Assembly: GCA_003550305.1 (NCBI GenBank)
Contig: QKYT01000152.1
Coordinates: 22,580 to 32,644, forward strand
Length of the DNA: 10,065 nt
Source of the DNA: Glomus cerebriforme
Lineage: Eukaryota > Glomeromycota > Glomeromycetes > Glomerales > Glomeraceae
Reading direction: 5' to 3'
The first letter of the stretch is position 1. Every line of letters starts with the position of its first letter. A program made the translations under genes and the position numbers. Below the pieces are notes generated by a model. It saw only the letters and a list, made by a program, of their open reading frames with translations, did not search any database and had not been told where the DNA came from. This document shows positions 1 to 8,269 of this stretch, in pieces.

Positions 1-612
1 GTATCAATAGGTGGCTTAAAATTTTTATTTTTTAAGTTATGACTAATATTGATATTAATTTCAAGCAGAATAAATATATATATTGACTATATTAAAATGA
101 TATAAACAATTTATATTATTAAATACTTTGAAAGACTACTATAAAGAATATTTTTAGACTGACAGTCCTGATGATTCTTGCATAATATAAGAACTTTAAT
201 ATGCTTATATAATTAAATATCAAAAAAATAAAGGTTTATATCATATATAGTATATCTGATAAAAAAATCAATAGGTTAATAATCACCATCAGTTTGCCGC
301 AGTATGTCATTTCATTTCACAGAATAGATTAGGTGCAGATGGCGCAGATGAATATTAAGCAGTTAACATTTTTTAATGATATAGATTATAACTCACTAAT
401 AACTTCCAAATTACCCTAGTTTTTATACATGTATTATTGATATGTCGTACGCTATGAACATCGCATCAGGCATAAACTTTTATTTGTGGCTTGGTTCTCT
501 TTATTTGAATATTTTAATCACAAAGTAAATGATAAATGCCATTTGAAAGATAATAGAAAATTGAACAATCGAAATTATTTAATTTGGATAATTTCTCTCA
601 GACGATAAATAA
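1..612. other. AT-rich intergenic DNA, no gene seen
   Basis: No open frame of useful length and no recognisable protein motif was found on either strand. The only local pattern is a short near-repeat (gcagatg twice within about 20 bp near 333-350). Base composition is uniformly AT-rich, like the other gene-free parts of the window. Confidence 0.5.
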
Positions 613-870
613 ATGGGACGGATCTTATTAATGATTACATTTTTAGGAATGTTTATTTCTCAATTACCTGTTATAGTACTATAGTGAATTACTTAATTTA
701 CTTATAATCATTTTATTATTAAAGAAGCAGAAGGAAAAAATGATGAATTAAATCTTGGATTAAGTGCACATACCTATATAATATTATTTACAATTATGAA
801 TCCTTCCGCTACATTTATTTGATTTTATTTCACGTATTATTACTGCATTTTGACAAATATTTTGTAATCA
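613..870 (+). pseudogene. Possible decayed membrane-protein coding patch, unrecognised
   Basis: One frame starting at ATG 613 reads a 23-residue hydrophobic peptide (MGRILLMITFLGMFIS..., stop at 682). It then hits several stops close together. The same frame reopens at about 715 with a polar stretch (KEAEGKNDELNLGLSAH) followed by a hydrophobic one (TYIILFTIMNPSATFI), and meets TGA at 820. The alternation of hydrophobic segment, polar loop and hydrophobic segment resembles a two-helix piece of a membrane protein. No family was recognised. In DNA this AT-rich, Leu/Ile/Phe-like translations arise by chance, so the call is weak. It may be an old gene fragment or nothing. Confidence 0.18.
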
Positions 871-935
871 AATAATTTATTTGATTTAACTCTGGTCATT
901 CAATGAATTACCTTTGATTATTTTATTGTATTAGT

Positions 936-1740
936 TCATCAAAGAATTTATAAATAATATAAATAATAAAAATACATATAAATAAAATATAAAAATAGCT
1001 ATCGGGTATTTAACAAAAATACGTGCAAATCTTATAACAAATTTCATCATGTAGATATTTTTTTTTACATAAATCCCATTTGACTGATAGACAGCTAGAG
1101 GTTCATAATCAGAAATTCTGCTCTTAAACCTTGTTGTATATAAATATCAGCCTTGTTCAGAATCCTTCCTGAAATTTTATTTATGAACTTTTGAAGTTTA
1201 AAGTATAAGAGTTATAAAGCAATTATTGCATTCCTTAACAATTGCCAAACATTCTGTACTGATTCTTTTATTCTAGATAGCAGATGATCTCGATGTTTCA
1301 TCTGTGAGAAAATTCTTTTGTCTCTTCTGTGGATTTTCTGATGTTGGTGTTGTGGCAGGTCCCAAACTTGAAATACTTCTTCCTTTCAAGAACCGGACAT
1401 TTTATCTTATCTTCCTGTGAAAATAAATTCGTATAACTTACGATCAAACCCTTTTCCCATATTCCTCATAGTATTTTGTGAAAAAATTGGGTTGATTTTT
1501 TTTCTAGGTACTTAATGAATGATTCTTGAGTATATTCTTCACTTTTCTATTCGTTTCATTCATCCCGTTGATATTCTGTCCACTCTTGCATTTTTGATCG
1601 TGGCTANATTTGTTGTTTTAGCCACTTATCTTCATATTGCCATTCGTGTTGGCATTGTTTGTGATAACGTTGTTTGTTGTTTTTACATATACATTTCAAA
1701 TCCTTACATTCCTCTCTGGATTCAAATTTGGATACTCCAA
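936..1740 (-). pseudogene. Decayed coding region, unrecognised protein
   Basis: This stretch is visibly less AT-rich than its surroundings, and its minus strand reads like coding DNA in shifting frames. From about 1740 down, one frame gives polar text such as HEWQYEDKWLKQQ and later ESFIKYLEKKSTQFFHKIL, broken by several stops. From about 1500 to 1098 another frame runs about 133 codons with only three internal stops. It includes GKGFDRKLYEFIFTGR, SRIKESVQNVWQLLRNAI and KFINKISGRILNKADIYIQQ. A third frame, about 1120 to 936, has no stop for some 60 codons (SDYEPLAVYQSNGIYVKK, then a hydrophobic C-terminus). Together these look like one gene broken by several indels and stops. The hydrophobic plus-strand frames at 1519-1864 are probably its antisense reflection. 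I do not recognise the family. Confidence 0.3.
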
Positions 1741-2017
1741 TTCATGTAATCAAAATTATAATTTTTTTAGATACTTGTCTAATACAATAATCTCCAGTCA
1801 TTCATTCTATCTTATAAAAATTTTATCAAAAATTGATCTCATTGGAGATATAATTATAAAGTAANCCAATTTCTTGTCAAGTNAACTAGGNAAAGTTAAA
1901 GAAGAAATTGTTAGAGTAGACNCCGTTGACATTATAAAGAAAATTTGCATCCAAAGAAAATATTCTGCCATAAAACCTAACATAAAAAAATGATTATTAA
2001 AATTCAAAGAATAAATC
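1741..2017. other. AT-rich stretch between decayed regions, no gene assigned
   Basis: A minus-strand open frame at 1807-2034 contains several Ns and no recognisable motif. It could be a degraded continuation of the BTB relic just upstream on that strand, but I could not match it to the expected BTB helices in any frame. Four of the window's single Ns cluster between 1865 and 1922. Confidence 0.35.
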
Positions 2018-2092
2018 CATAAAAAAAATAACATTAATTTTAATTCGTTCTTANCATAAAAAAAATTAACATTAATTTTAATTCGTTCTTAT
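2018..2092. repeat. Tandem duplication, about 37 bp x 2
   Basis: Two consecutive units (2018-2054 and 2055-2092) share the core taacattaattttaattcg and the flanks cataaaaaaa and ttcttat. They differ by one extra base in the second unit and an N at 2054. A third unit appears to begin (cata at 2093) but stops at once. The A-runs and short length suggest replication slippage. The repeat lies at the 3' end of the minus-strand BTB relic, so it may have formed after that gene died. Confidence 0.85.
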
Positions 2093-2282
2093 CATAAGAT
2101 TACTTGGAAAATTTTGGGTAAAATATTTGGTAATTAAATATATACAAAAGTTCCATTATTTTTCTTTTTATTGGTTGACAAAATTTTCATTTTCAATCAA
2201 TAGTAATATCGTAATATTCACAATTATCTAAAACCTCAAATAAATTTTGAGATAATTTTGGCAGAAGTTTATAATTGATCAT
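2093..2282 (-). pseudogene. BTB/POZ-domain protein relic (N-terminal part)
   Basis: BTB domains are protein-interaction modules. In Glomeromycotina they sit at the N-terminus of a large family, often with a C-terminal TLDc or kelch region. Here ATG 2280-2282 opens a frame reading MINYKLLPKLSQNLFEVLDN and then CEYYDITID, the typical start of these proteins, before TGA at 2193-2195. After a shift of one base the text resumes with ILSTNKKKNNGTFVYI, a stop (TAA 2134-2136), then LPNILPKIFQVIL and two stops. These later parts match the BTB segment that normally lies about 25 residues further on, so an internal deletion removed the stretch containing the usual FRAH-like core. Nothing recognisable follows. 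The relic is clearly non-functional. Family identity is from remembered motifs and would be settled by a translated search. Confidence 0.7.
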
Positions 2283-2796
2283 TATAATATTTCCATCAGA
2301 TACTAAAATTTAGTAATAATTTGAATTTCCATAATGATTTTAATTACCATCGTCACTATCCCAAATTTGTAAATTTTTTNTATACTTTCAATTACGAATT
2401 TGAACTAAATTTACATTTTTCTATAAAATCTTGACTCATTTTGAACATCAGGAGTACAATCATGAGATTATTAAACTTTTCAATCTTGCGTGATTGCATA
2501 AAAGTATAAACTATGATTTAATTTATTAAAATAGGAAATTTGTGGGTTTATTATTGTTATTATTGTATCATTAATAATTTTAATTTTGACATAAATTATT
2601 TCTATATTATATAAATAATACCTTCAATATTTTCCTCTTTATTATTGCTCTTATCTTCAAAATCGATCAAAACGCCAAAAATTTTTGTCCTCAAGCTTCT
2701 TTATAATTTCGGATTTTATTCCATTACTGTGTCTTCGTATTTCCAACATCATTTCTAATTATACTCTTATAAACTACCCTTTAAACTCCTCCTTTA
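2283..2796. other. AT-rich intergenic DNA with one weak exon-like patch
   Basis: On the minus strand, 2700-2622 reads GVLIDFEDKSNNKEENIE and ends at a plausible donor (GAAG|gtatta at 2621), so a lost exon is possible. No family was recognised and the frame is short. The rest shows no coding text, RNA gene or repeat that I could find. Confidence 0.25.
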
Positions 2797-2881
2797 TCTT
2801 TCCTTATACTGCATATGAGGTTTTCCTCATATCAGGCAAGGAAAGACCAGACAGTTAGTCGAGTATCTCCTAACTGCTGGT
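2797..2881. other. Two adjacent hairpins, candidate structured element
   Basis: The first inverted repeat is tctttcctt (2797-2805) with aaggaaaga (2838-2846), then ctg (2809-2811) with cag (2833-2835), then atatgagg (2813-2820) with cctcatat (2825-2832) around a tttt loop. That is about 20 pairs with one small internal loop and one bulged C. The second is accag-a-cagttag (2846-2858) with ctaactgctggt (2870-2881), 12 pairs with one bulge and an 11-nt loop. The two share base 2846, so they stack end to end. The segment is richer in G and C than its flanks. It does not fold as a tRNA and no T-loop motif is present. It could be a structured RNA, a hairpin-ended mobile-element remnant, or a regulatory cruciform. 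Confidence 0.65.
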
Positions 2882-3114
2882 TTGGTTTAGATTAGAATAT
2901 TTAATTGTCTTAATTATGGTCATTTCATTTGTGATATTTCATTATTTTCATATACCAATTACGTCATTGGATGTTAATCACAGGTTTAACGAGTAAAACA
3001 ATGTATTTTAAATTATAACTTTAAACCTTTTAGATATAATTGAATAACATAACTTCAATATCAAACAGATGTCAAAAGTCTAAAATAAAAAAAAATTAAT
3101 CTTTACAAATACAA
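2882..3114. other. AT-rich intergenic DNA, nothing seen
   Basis: No coding text, RNA motif or notable repeat was found between the hairpin element and the first kinase relic. Confidence 0.5.
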
Positions 3115-3262
3115 ATAAAATTCTTGTTTCATTAACGCTTTAATCTCCTTTTGTAATATATTTAATATTTTCAAATCTATTATATACAATTTATTCTAAT
3201 TTTTCCCAATGGTTTTTTCATTAAGTTGAGTTCCTTGCTCTGACAAATTTTAGCAGCTTTCA
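3115..3262 (-). pseudogene. TKL kinase relic, linker and glycine-loop region
   Basis: The minus strand reads GTQLNEK (linker before the kinase domain). After a frame change it reads LE, a stop at 3191-3193 where this family has Trp, then IVYNRFENIKYITKGD and another stop at 3140-3142. The expected family text is LEWI-YNRFENIKYI-KGG, leading into the glycine-rich loop, so this is the start of a kinase N-lobe. At the DNA level, 3193-3235 also resembles the equivalent parts of the relics at 3413-3702 and 7742-7800. Nothing after the loop is recognisable. It is the most degraded of the kinase copies here. Confidence 0.6.
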
Positions 3263-3412
3263 AAATTAAATAAATGCAACGTAATTAATAAAATCGTATC
3301 GGCTGACATTATCTAAAGAAAGAAAGATCTATAGTTCTAGTAATCAAATAAAAATTAATTTTTGCATTTTACTAGCCTACCTATAGAAGAACTTGTTTGA
3401 AATAATGAACTT

Positions 3413-3702
3413 CATATCATCATATTCAATCCATAATTTTTCCAAGCCATTTTTTGCATGAAGTTGAGATTCTTGGATAAATTTACCAACATCAGAATTT
3501 CCATTGGTTCAATTTTTGAGATTTTGTTGAAAATGTTTAGCGTTACATAATTGACATCAATTTTTGCATTCGTACCATAATTTTTATAATTCTTCATTTA
3601 TTATTAGTTTGTCGAACAACAAATTTTATTCTTCCAACTTCGATGGTCAAAATCTTTTATTTGTTCAATAACGTTGTTACTGAAATAATTTGCTCCACTA
3701 AG
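3413..3702 (-). pseudogene. TKL kinase relic, N-terminal Cys-motif region and linker
   Basis: After a one-base shift near 3652, a single minus-strand frame can be followed for about 80 codons. It reads NYFSNNVIEQIKDFDHR, then EE-stop-NLLFDKLIINEEL-stop, then KLWYECKN-stop-CQLCNAKHFQQNLKN-stop, then TNGNSDVGKFIQESQLHAKN and LEKLWIEYDDM. This is the N-terminal region of a Glomeromycotina TKL kinase: helical segment, CxxC pair, (N)WTSGN-type linker, then the (E)WIEYD entry to the kinase domain. Two of the four stops are TGA where the family has Trp; the copy at 7828-7842 still has TGG at one of them. The kinase domain itself is missing beyond the linker. A different frame of 61 codons overlapping this relic (3412-3597) is not the ancestral frame. 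Confidence 0.8.
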
Positions 3703-3746
3703 TTATAAAATTAGAATAAATAATCAAATGATTCAAAAATTTTTAA

Positions 3747-3905
3747 TTTTATTAGAAAATTCAAGGTATCAAATATTTAAAATTAAAAATGTGAACTAAA
3801 TCAAAAAAAAATATTTATTTATATGGCGGATTCTTATTTTACTCCGACAAATTTAGTGTAACTTTTAAAATCAAAAAGACATTAATAATATAAATTTCCT
3901 TGTTC
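3747..3905 (-). repeat. Conserved non-coding block, left copy
   Basis: This block aligns almost end to end with 7868-8023, with short indels. Shared anchors are ttcaaggtatcaa, aatcaaaaaaaaatatt, ggcgga, ttcttattttact and atataaatttcct. In both copies it lies just upstream (minus-strand sense) of a kinase relic, so it is probably the old 5' flank or promoter of the duplicated gene. In this copy the minus strand has a TATA-like run (TATAAATA at 3816-3823) beside the only GC-rich spot (ccgcc). It could instead be part of a mobile element that carried the relic. Confidence 0.8.
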
Positions 3906-4474
3906 ATTTTCACATGTTAAAATTAAAAATTTGTCGGCTAAGAAAAAAATTTTGACGATCTTAATGCAAGAGAAAAATCACTTGCTAAAACCTTTCAATA
4001 AATAATGAATTTTATTTATATTTTTTCAGATGAAGAAACTTTTATATTAAAAATTTTTTGTAGTATTTGTAAAGAAATATTTATTTTAGCAATTCTTTTT
4101 TTACATTTTATAAAATTTATTATTGAATATATTAATTTTTACATTAAATTTTTTTAACTATATAAATTGCGTTCCTAAAATTTGAACTAAAAACCCTGAA
4201 TTTACTACCTAATACTGAACATAACTTATATAATATATTTTTATTATTAAAATATAACCTAAACGACATAATATTCTTAATACTTTCAAAATTTTTTTTT
4301 TCAGTAGTATTTAGTATAATGATGTACGGTACACGTGCAACTGCATTATTATCACTGTTGCGTCACTAAACTCTAATTATGACGATCAGTAATAAACAAA
4401 AAAAATTTTCATTTTCATTTTTTATTTTTTTTTTCAAAATTGATAAAATTATTTTAAAATTTTAAAATTTTATT
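3906..4474 (+). promoter_or_regulatory. Upstream region of the intact kinase gene
   Basis: No gene was found in this AT-rich stretch. The 160 bp before the kinase ATG hold its only GC-richer spot: a CACGTG E-box core (4332-4337) within cggtacacgtgcaactgc, and TGCGTCA (4359-4365), the complement of a CRE/ATF-like TGACGCA. A long pyrimidine tract follows (about 4408-4436), as often seen just upstream of fungal start codons. No clear TATA box stands out because the whole region is AT-rich. Promoter assignment is an inference from position and short motifs only. Confidence 0.35.
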
Positions 4475-6879
4475 ATGGCTAATATTCGAACAGAATTAGT
4501 TGTTGCTACAATCAATAGAGCGAATGCGTTAATTGACTATAATATTCATAATAATTTAGAAAAACGGTATGAATTTCGAAAACAAATTATTCTTGCTGAT
4601 GAATCACTCACAAATGATGAAAAATCATTTGCAACAAAATATTTAAATAATAGTTTTGACAATTATAAAATTCTTTTTAATGAAGGAACAAAAAGGATTT
4701 GTGAAAATTGTAAAGAAGAATGTTTAGCAACATTATATTGTGAAAATTGTATTCGAAATTATTTAAAAGCAAAATTTTCAAATTGGACATCTGAAAATGA
4801 TGATATTGATAATTTAATCCAAAATTGTCAAATGGAAACACNNNCTCCATATANNATAGCAGAATGGATTCCATATAATAGATTACAAAATATTAAATAT
4901 TTAACTAAAGGTGGATGTTCTGAAATTTATACAGCAGATTGGGTTGATGGTAATTATGATGAATGGGATAATCAAAAACAACTATTAAAAAGATTTGGAA
5001 AACAAAAAGTAATACTTAAAAAATTGAAAAATGTTGAAAGTGCTGATAGAAGTTGGTTTGAAGAGGTAAAATTAAAGTTATTTATTCAGTTTTATAACAG
5101 ATTTTTTTAAAAAAAAGGAACATTATTTTATTAAATAATTTTTTATAGGGTAAATCTCACTTAACAATGAGTAACAAATGGAATACCATAGTACGATGTT
5201 TTGGTTTAACAAAAGATCCATCAGTAGATGGAAATTATATGCTTGTGATNCGTCAAATGGATGTAGATTTAAGTGAATATTTACAACAAAATAATCATAA
5301 AATTATATGGAAAGAAAGAATTAATATTGTATTTCATATAACAGAAGCGCTTTCTAGAATCCATAAAGAGAATGCAATTCATAGAGATTTGCATTCTGGA
5401 AATGTATTACATTTACAATTAAGTCAAATATTCAAAATTAGTGATCTTGGATTTTGTGGACCAGCTGATAAACCATTAAATAGTATATATGGAAATCTTT
5501 CTTATATAGCTCCAGAAGTTATTGCTGGAAAAGAAACTACTTTTGCATCTGATATTTATAGTATTGCAATGCTAATGTGGGAAATTTCATCTGGACAACC
5601 ACCTTTNGTTAATTNTGAACATGATTATGATCTTGCAATGAAAATAATAAATGGAATGAGGCCAAAAATAATGCCAGGAACTCCTATAAAATATAAAAAA
5701 TTAATAGAACAATGTTGGGATGCTGATCCATCAAAAAGACCTGATATTATTTACCTTGAGAAGGAATTTTTTGAAATGAGAAAATCCTATTATCAAAATG
5801 AAAATAATGAAATGCAAATGAATGATAATATATATATGACAAATTATTATACAAACTCTAGTTCTGTTGATTCAATAGTTAGAAAATTTAGTAAAGTTCA
5901 TATTTTTGAAGATTTACCTGAACCAAGAAATGCTACAGAAGGTAAAATATCAAATATAAATTTATTTAAACGGATTTAAGATTTAACTATATGTTTATTT
6001 TTAATAATTTTATTATCATATATAATCTATTCTTTACTAATTAATAGAGGAACAAGAAGGTAATTGTTAATACTTGCTGTACTTATATAATTTTAATATT
6101 CAAAATTAAATTGAATTTATTATAATTATATAGCTTTTCATAGCAATGATAGTATGCAACATAACTTAAGTATTCCGAATAGTAAGTAATAATTTATGTA
6201 TAATTAAAAAATTTGAATCTACATTCAATAATATTTATTTTATTTTATTTTAGAAATTGAAGATATTGTATTTGAACAATCCGAACATCAAATTGAAAAG
6301 AATGATTCTATAATAATTGGTAAGATTGATAATTAAAAGAATATTTTTAAAATTTATATAATTTAAAATTGATGGTATTAAATATTATGTTATTTCTTTA
6401 ATAAATTTTAAATAAATTGTATTAAAATTTTCTTTTAAATAGATGATGAAAAAGAAGATTTAACTGATAATAACAAATCGAAAAAAATAAAATCAAACAG
6501 TTATAAAGGTAATTGATTTATTATTAAATTATTTGTTTTAATATACAAAGTTGTTTAATTTTGATTCTAAAATATACATATTATTGTAGTTGAATTTTCA
6601 TATACACAAAGAAATTATATTGCAGATGATGGTAAGAAATTTTGCATTTAATTATTAATTATTATTTATTAAAACTAATATTAAACAAATATAATAAATA
6701 TTTATATTAGATATAGAAGATTATGAAATTTCTGATAATCCAAATCTTCATTCAGATGATCAAGATGAATTGGAAATTCCAGAAGGTAAATTATAAAGTG
6801 GTATTACTAGTGAATTGCTACTATTAAATAATTAAAAAAAGTCTATTACTAAATGATTTATTTTTTAGATGGATTTTAA
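4475..6879 (+). CDS. TKL-family protein kinase, nine exons, 567 residues
   Basis: This is a predicted cytosolic Ser/Thr- or Tyr-type protein kinase of the TKL families expanded in Glomeromycotina; its substrate is unknown. Proposed exons are 4475-5065, 5149-5941, 6048-6059, 6134-6181, 6254-6319, 6443-6508, 6590-6631, 6711-6785 and 6869-6879. All introns are GT-AG and the frame closes exactly at TAA. The ATG has A at -3, G at +4 and an in-frame TAA 10 nt upstream. Residues 76-92 hold a CxxC-x3-C-x5-CxxC motif. The kinase domain starts near residue 138: glycine loop KGGCSEIY (145-152), VILK with Lys182, helix-C Glu197, HRDLHSGN with Asp277 and Asn282, DLG with Asp296, APE 318-320, Asp332, Arg394. 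The tail (NATEEEQEAFHS, then acidic and Asn-rich text with a basic KSKKIK patch) has no known domain. Ns at 4842-4855, 5250, 5607 and 5615 leave a few residues undefined. No signal peptide or membrane segment is visible. The exact splice sites of the tail are predictions. Confidence 0.9.
6048..6059 (+). other. 12-nt microexon (exon 3 of the kinase gene)
   Basis: The 12 bases aggaacaagaag lie between a ttaatag acceptor and a gtaatt donor. Joined to the flanking exons in phase 1 they complete NATE-EEQE-AFHS, a block I recall as conserved downstream of the kinase domain in this family. Without it the frame is kept but four residues are lost. Gene finders often miss exons of this size, so an annotation may well end the protein at 5979 instead. 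Confidence 0.75.
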
Positions 6880-7494
6880 ATTGGTTAACAAGTCAGTTGT
6901 TATTCTTTAAATCATATTGTGGCGAACTTAAAAATAAGTACTTTACAATTTAGGGAAATCTGTTATTATTTAAATGTATTAAATATTGAAATTATGGACA
7001 AATTATATTTATTTATCCAGAATTATTTAAACATTAAGATTAGAGTCAGTAACAATTTTTTTAATATGTAATTTAAATAGTTCGTTTGATTATTATTTAT
7101 TTTTATCCCAAATTATTTATTACAAGTATTATAGAGTAGCAATTTATTTTTTGCAATAAACTTGACTTTGATTTTATTTAAACATTTTTAATAATTATTG
7201 TCTTTCTCATTGAAAGTATAATAACAAAAGATAAATGATAATATTGATTATTACCCTCAACTTATTATTGATTCTGATTTGATAAAGTAACATGATATTA
7301 TATATCATTCACTCCAATTACATACTCTATTTAATACATTTCCTATAAGATGAAAACTTCGTTATTCCCCATTAACCCTAATATTTATTACCATTTACGT
7401 GTGATTTCATAAAAATCAGCCGTTGATCTACTTTCTTATTAAATGTTAAGACACCTACTGGGTTCTGATACCCACAAATCCATGGTACAGCTTC
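6880..7494. other. 3' flank of the kinase gene and intergenic DNA
   Basis: No coding text was found on either strand. An AATAAA at 7155-7160, about 280 nt after the stop codon, is a possible poly(A) signal. Such hexamers are common by chance in DNA this AT-rich, so the transcript end is not determined. Confidence 0.4.
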
Positions 7495-7855
7495 TTAACA
7501 AATGTCTTTAGATAGTGAAAGTTTCAGATGTCTGGCATAAAGCTGTATTTCCATTATCATCATAAAATTACTGGTTTTAGGATCTTTACTAGTAATGCTA
7601 TAAATTTAAATAAACCGATATGATTCCATTTGAAGTATTTATTAAAATTATTCATTAAAAATATTACCTCATTTAAAAATTCAAATGTTATAATTTTTGA
7701 ATTATTTATACTGTATAAAGTTCCAAAACATATATTCAATTTATCATATTCAATCCATTCTAATTTTTCCAAGCCGTTTTTTTTGTATGAAGTTGAGACT
7801 CTTGGATTAATTTATTAACATCAAAGTTCCACTTGTCCAATTTCTGAGATTTTAA
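7495..7855 (-). pseudogene. TKL kinase relic, linker to hinge with internal deletion
   Basis: The minus strand reads NWTSG (7842-7828), then after a frame change FDVNKLIQESQLHT, then after another LEKLEWIEYDKLNICFG. The glycine loop and most of strands 1-2 are missing. The text goes straight to SINNSKIITFEFLNE, the strand 3 to helix C region. Right after FLNE stands a donor, gtaata (GT at 7666-7667), at the same position and phase as the first intron of the intact kinase gene. Further on, SITSKDPKTSNFMMIME (from 7599) matches the strand 4-5 and hinge text of the family (YGITKDPKT-NFMMVME), and the frame ends at 7495-7497. The catalytic loop and C-lobe are absent. It is a paralogue of the relic at 3413-3702: the linker parts align base for base, but this copy lacks the CxxC segment. 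Confidence 0.75.
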
Positions 7856-7867
7856 TTTTTATTCAGA

Positions 7868-8023
7868 AATTTTATTAGAACATTCAAGGTATCAACTATT
7901 TAAAAATTAAAATGGTGAACACCAAATCAAAAAAAAATATTTTATTTATTTGGCGGAGAATTCTTATTTTACTCTAAAATCAAAAAAGATTGACATGGGC
8001 GTTAACAATATAAATTTCCTAGT
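7868..8023 (-). repeat. Conserved non-coding block, right copy
   Basis: This is the partner of 3747-3905, in the same orientation and the same position relative to its kinase relic. Against the left copy it has lost about 20 bp after ttcttattttact and gained a few bases elsewhere (for example agaa around the ggcgga core, and tgacatgggcgt). The TATA-like run of the left copy is altered here to AATAAATA. Together with the adjacent relics, the two blocks mark a segmental duplication bracketing the intact plus-strand kinase gene. Confidence 0.8.
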
Positions 8024-8269
8024 TTTGATATAATAAACAAATAAAAATAATAAATTTATCTTAGAGGAGAGAAAGTATTATTCCCATTTTACCGATGAAC
8101 GGTTTTATTAACTTAGAAATTCCAAATATGTTTTTAAAATGTTAAACGTAAAATATCATAATCCCCTATAAAAAATAGTAATCTAAAAAAAAAAATATGA
8201 GAATTAAACTATATCAATAAGTTGTTTCAATTTAATCACACCTTCCGATTCTAAGAATAATGTTTCGGT

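Noticed and set aside
1519..1864. Two overlapping hydrophobic plus-strand open frames (76 and 75 codons)
   Set aside because: They are better explained as the antisense of a polar, purine-rich minus-strand frame. The second needs a TTG start, and neither shows splice-supported extension or a known motif.
1807..2034. 75-codon minus-strand open frame
   Set aside because: It has several Ns, AT-rich filler composition and no motif. It might be degraded downstream BTB sequence but cannot be supported as a gene.
2846..2881. tRNA or tRNA-like gene
   Set aside because: There is no cloverleaf, no T-loop consensus and no acceptor stem; only a single bulged hairpin is present.
3412..3597. 61-codon minus-strand open frame taken as a small gene
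   Set aside because: The ancestral kinase-like text lies in a different frame of the same strand, so this frame is an accident of the relic.
4677..4874. 65-codon minus-strand open frame inside the kinase gene
   Set aside because: It is the reverse shadow of exon 1; the plus-strand translation carries the conserved motifs.
7376..7381. CCCTAA, telomere-like hexamer
   Set aside because: It occurs once, without tandem copies, so it is a chance match.
7630..7818. 62-codon plus-strand open frame
   Set aside because: It is antisense to the kinase relic at 7495-7855 and has no motif of its own.
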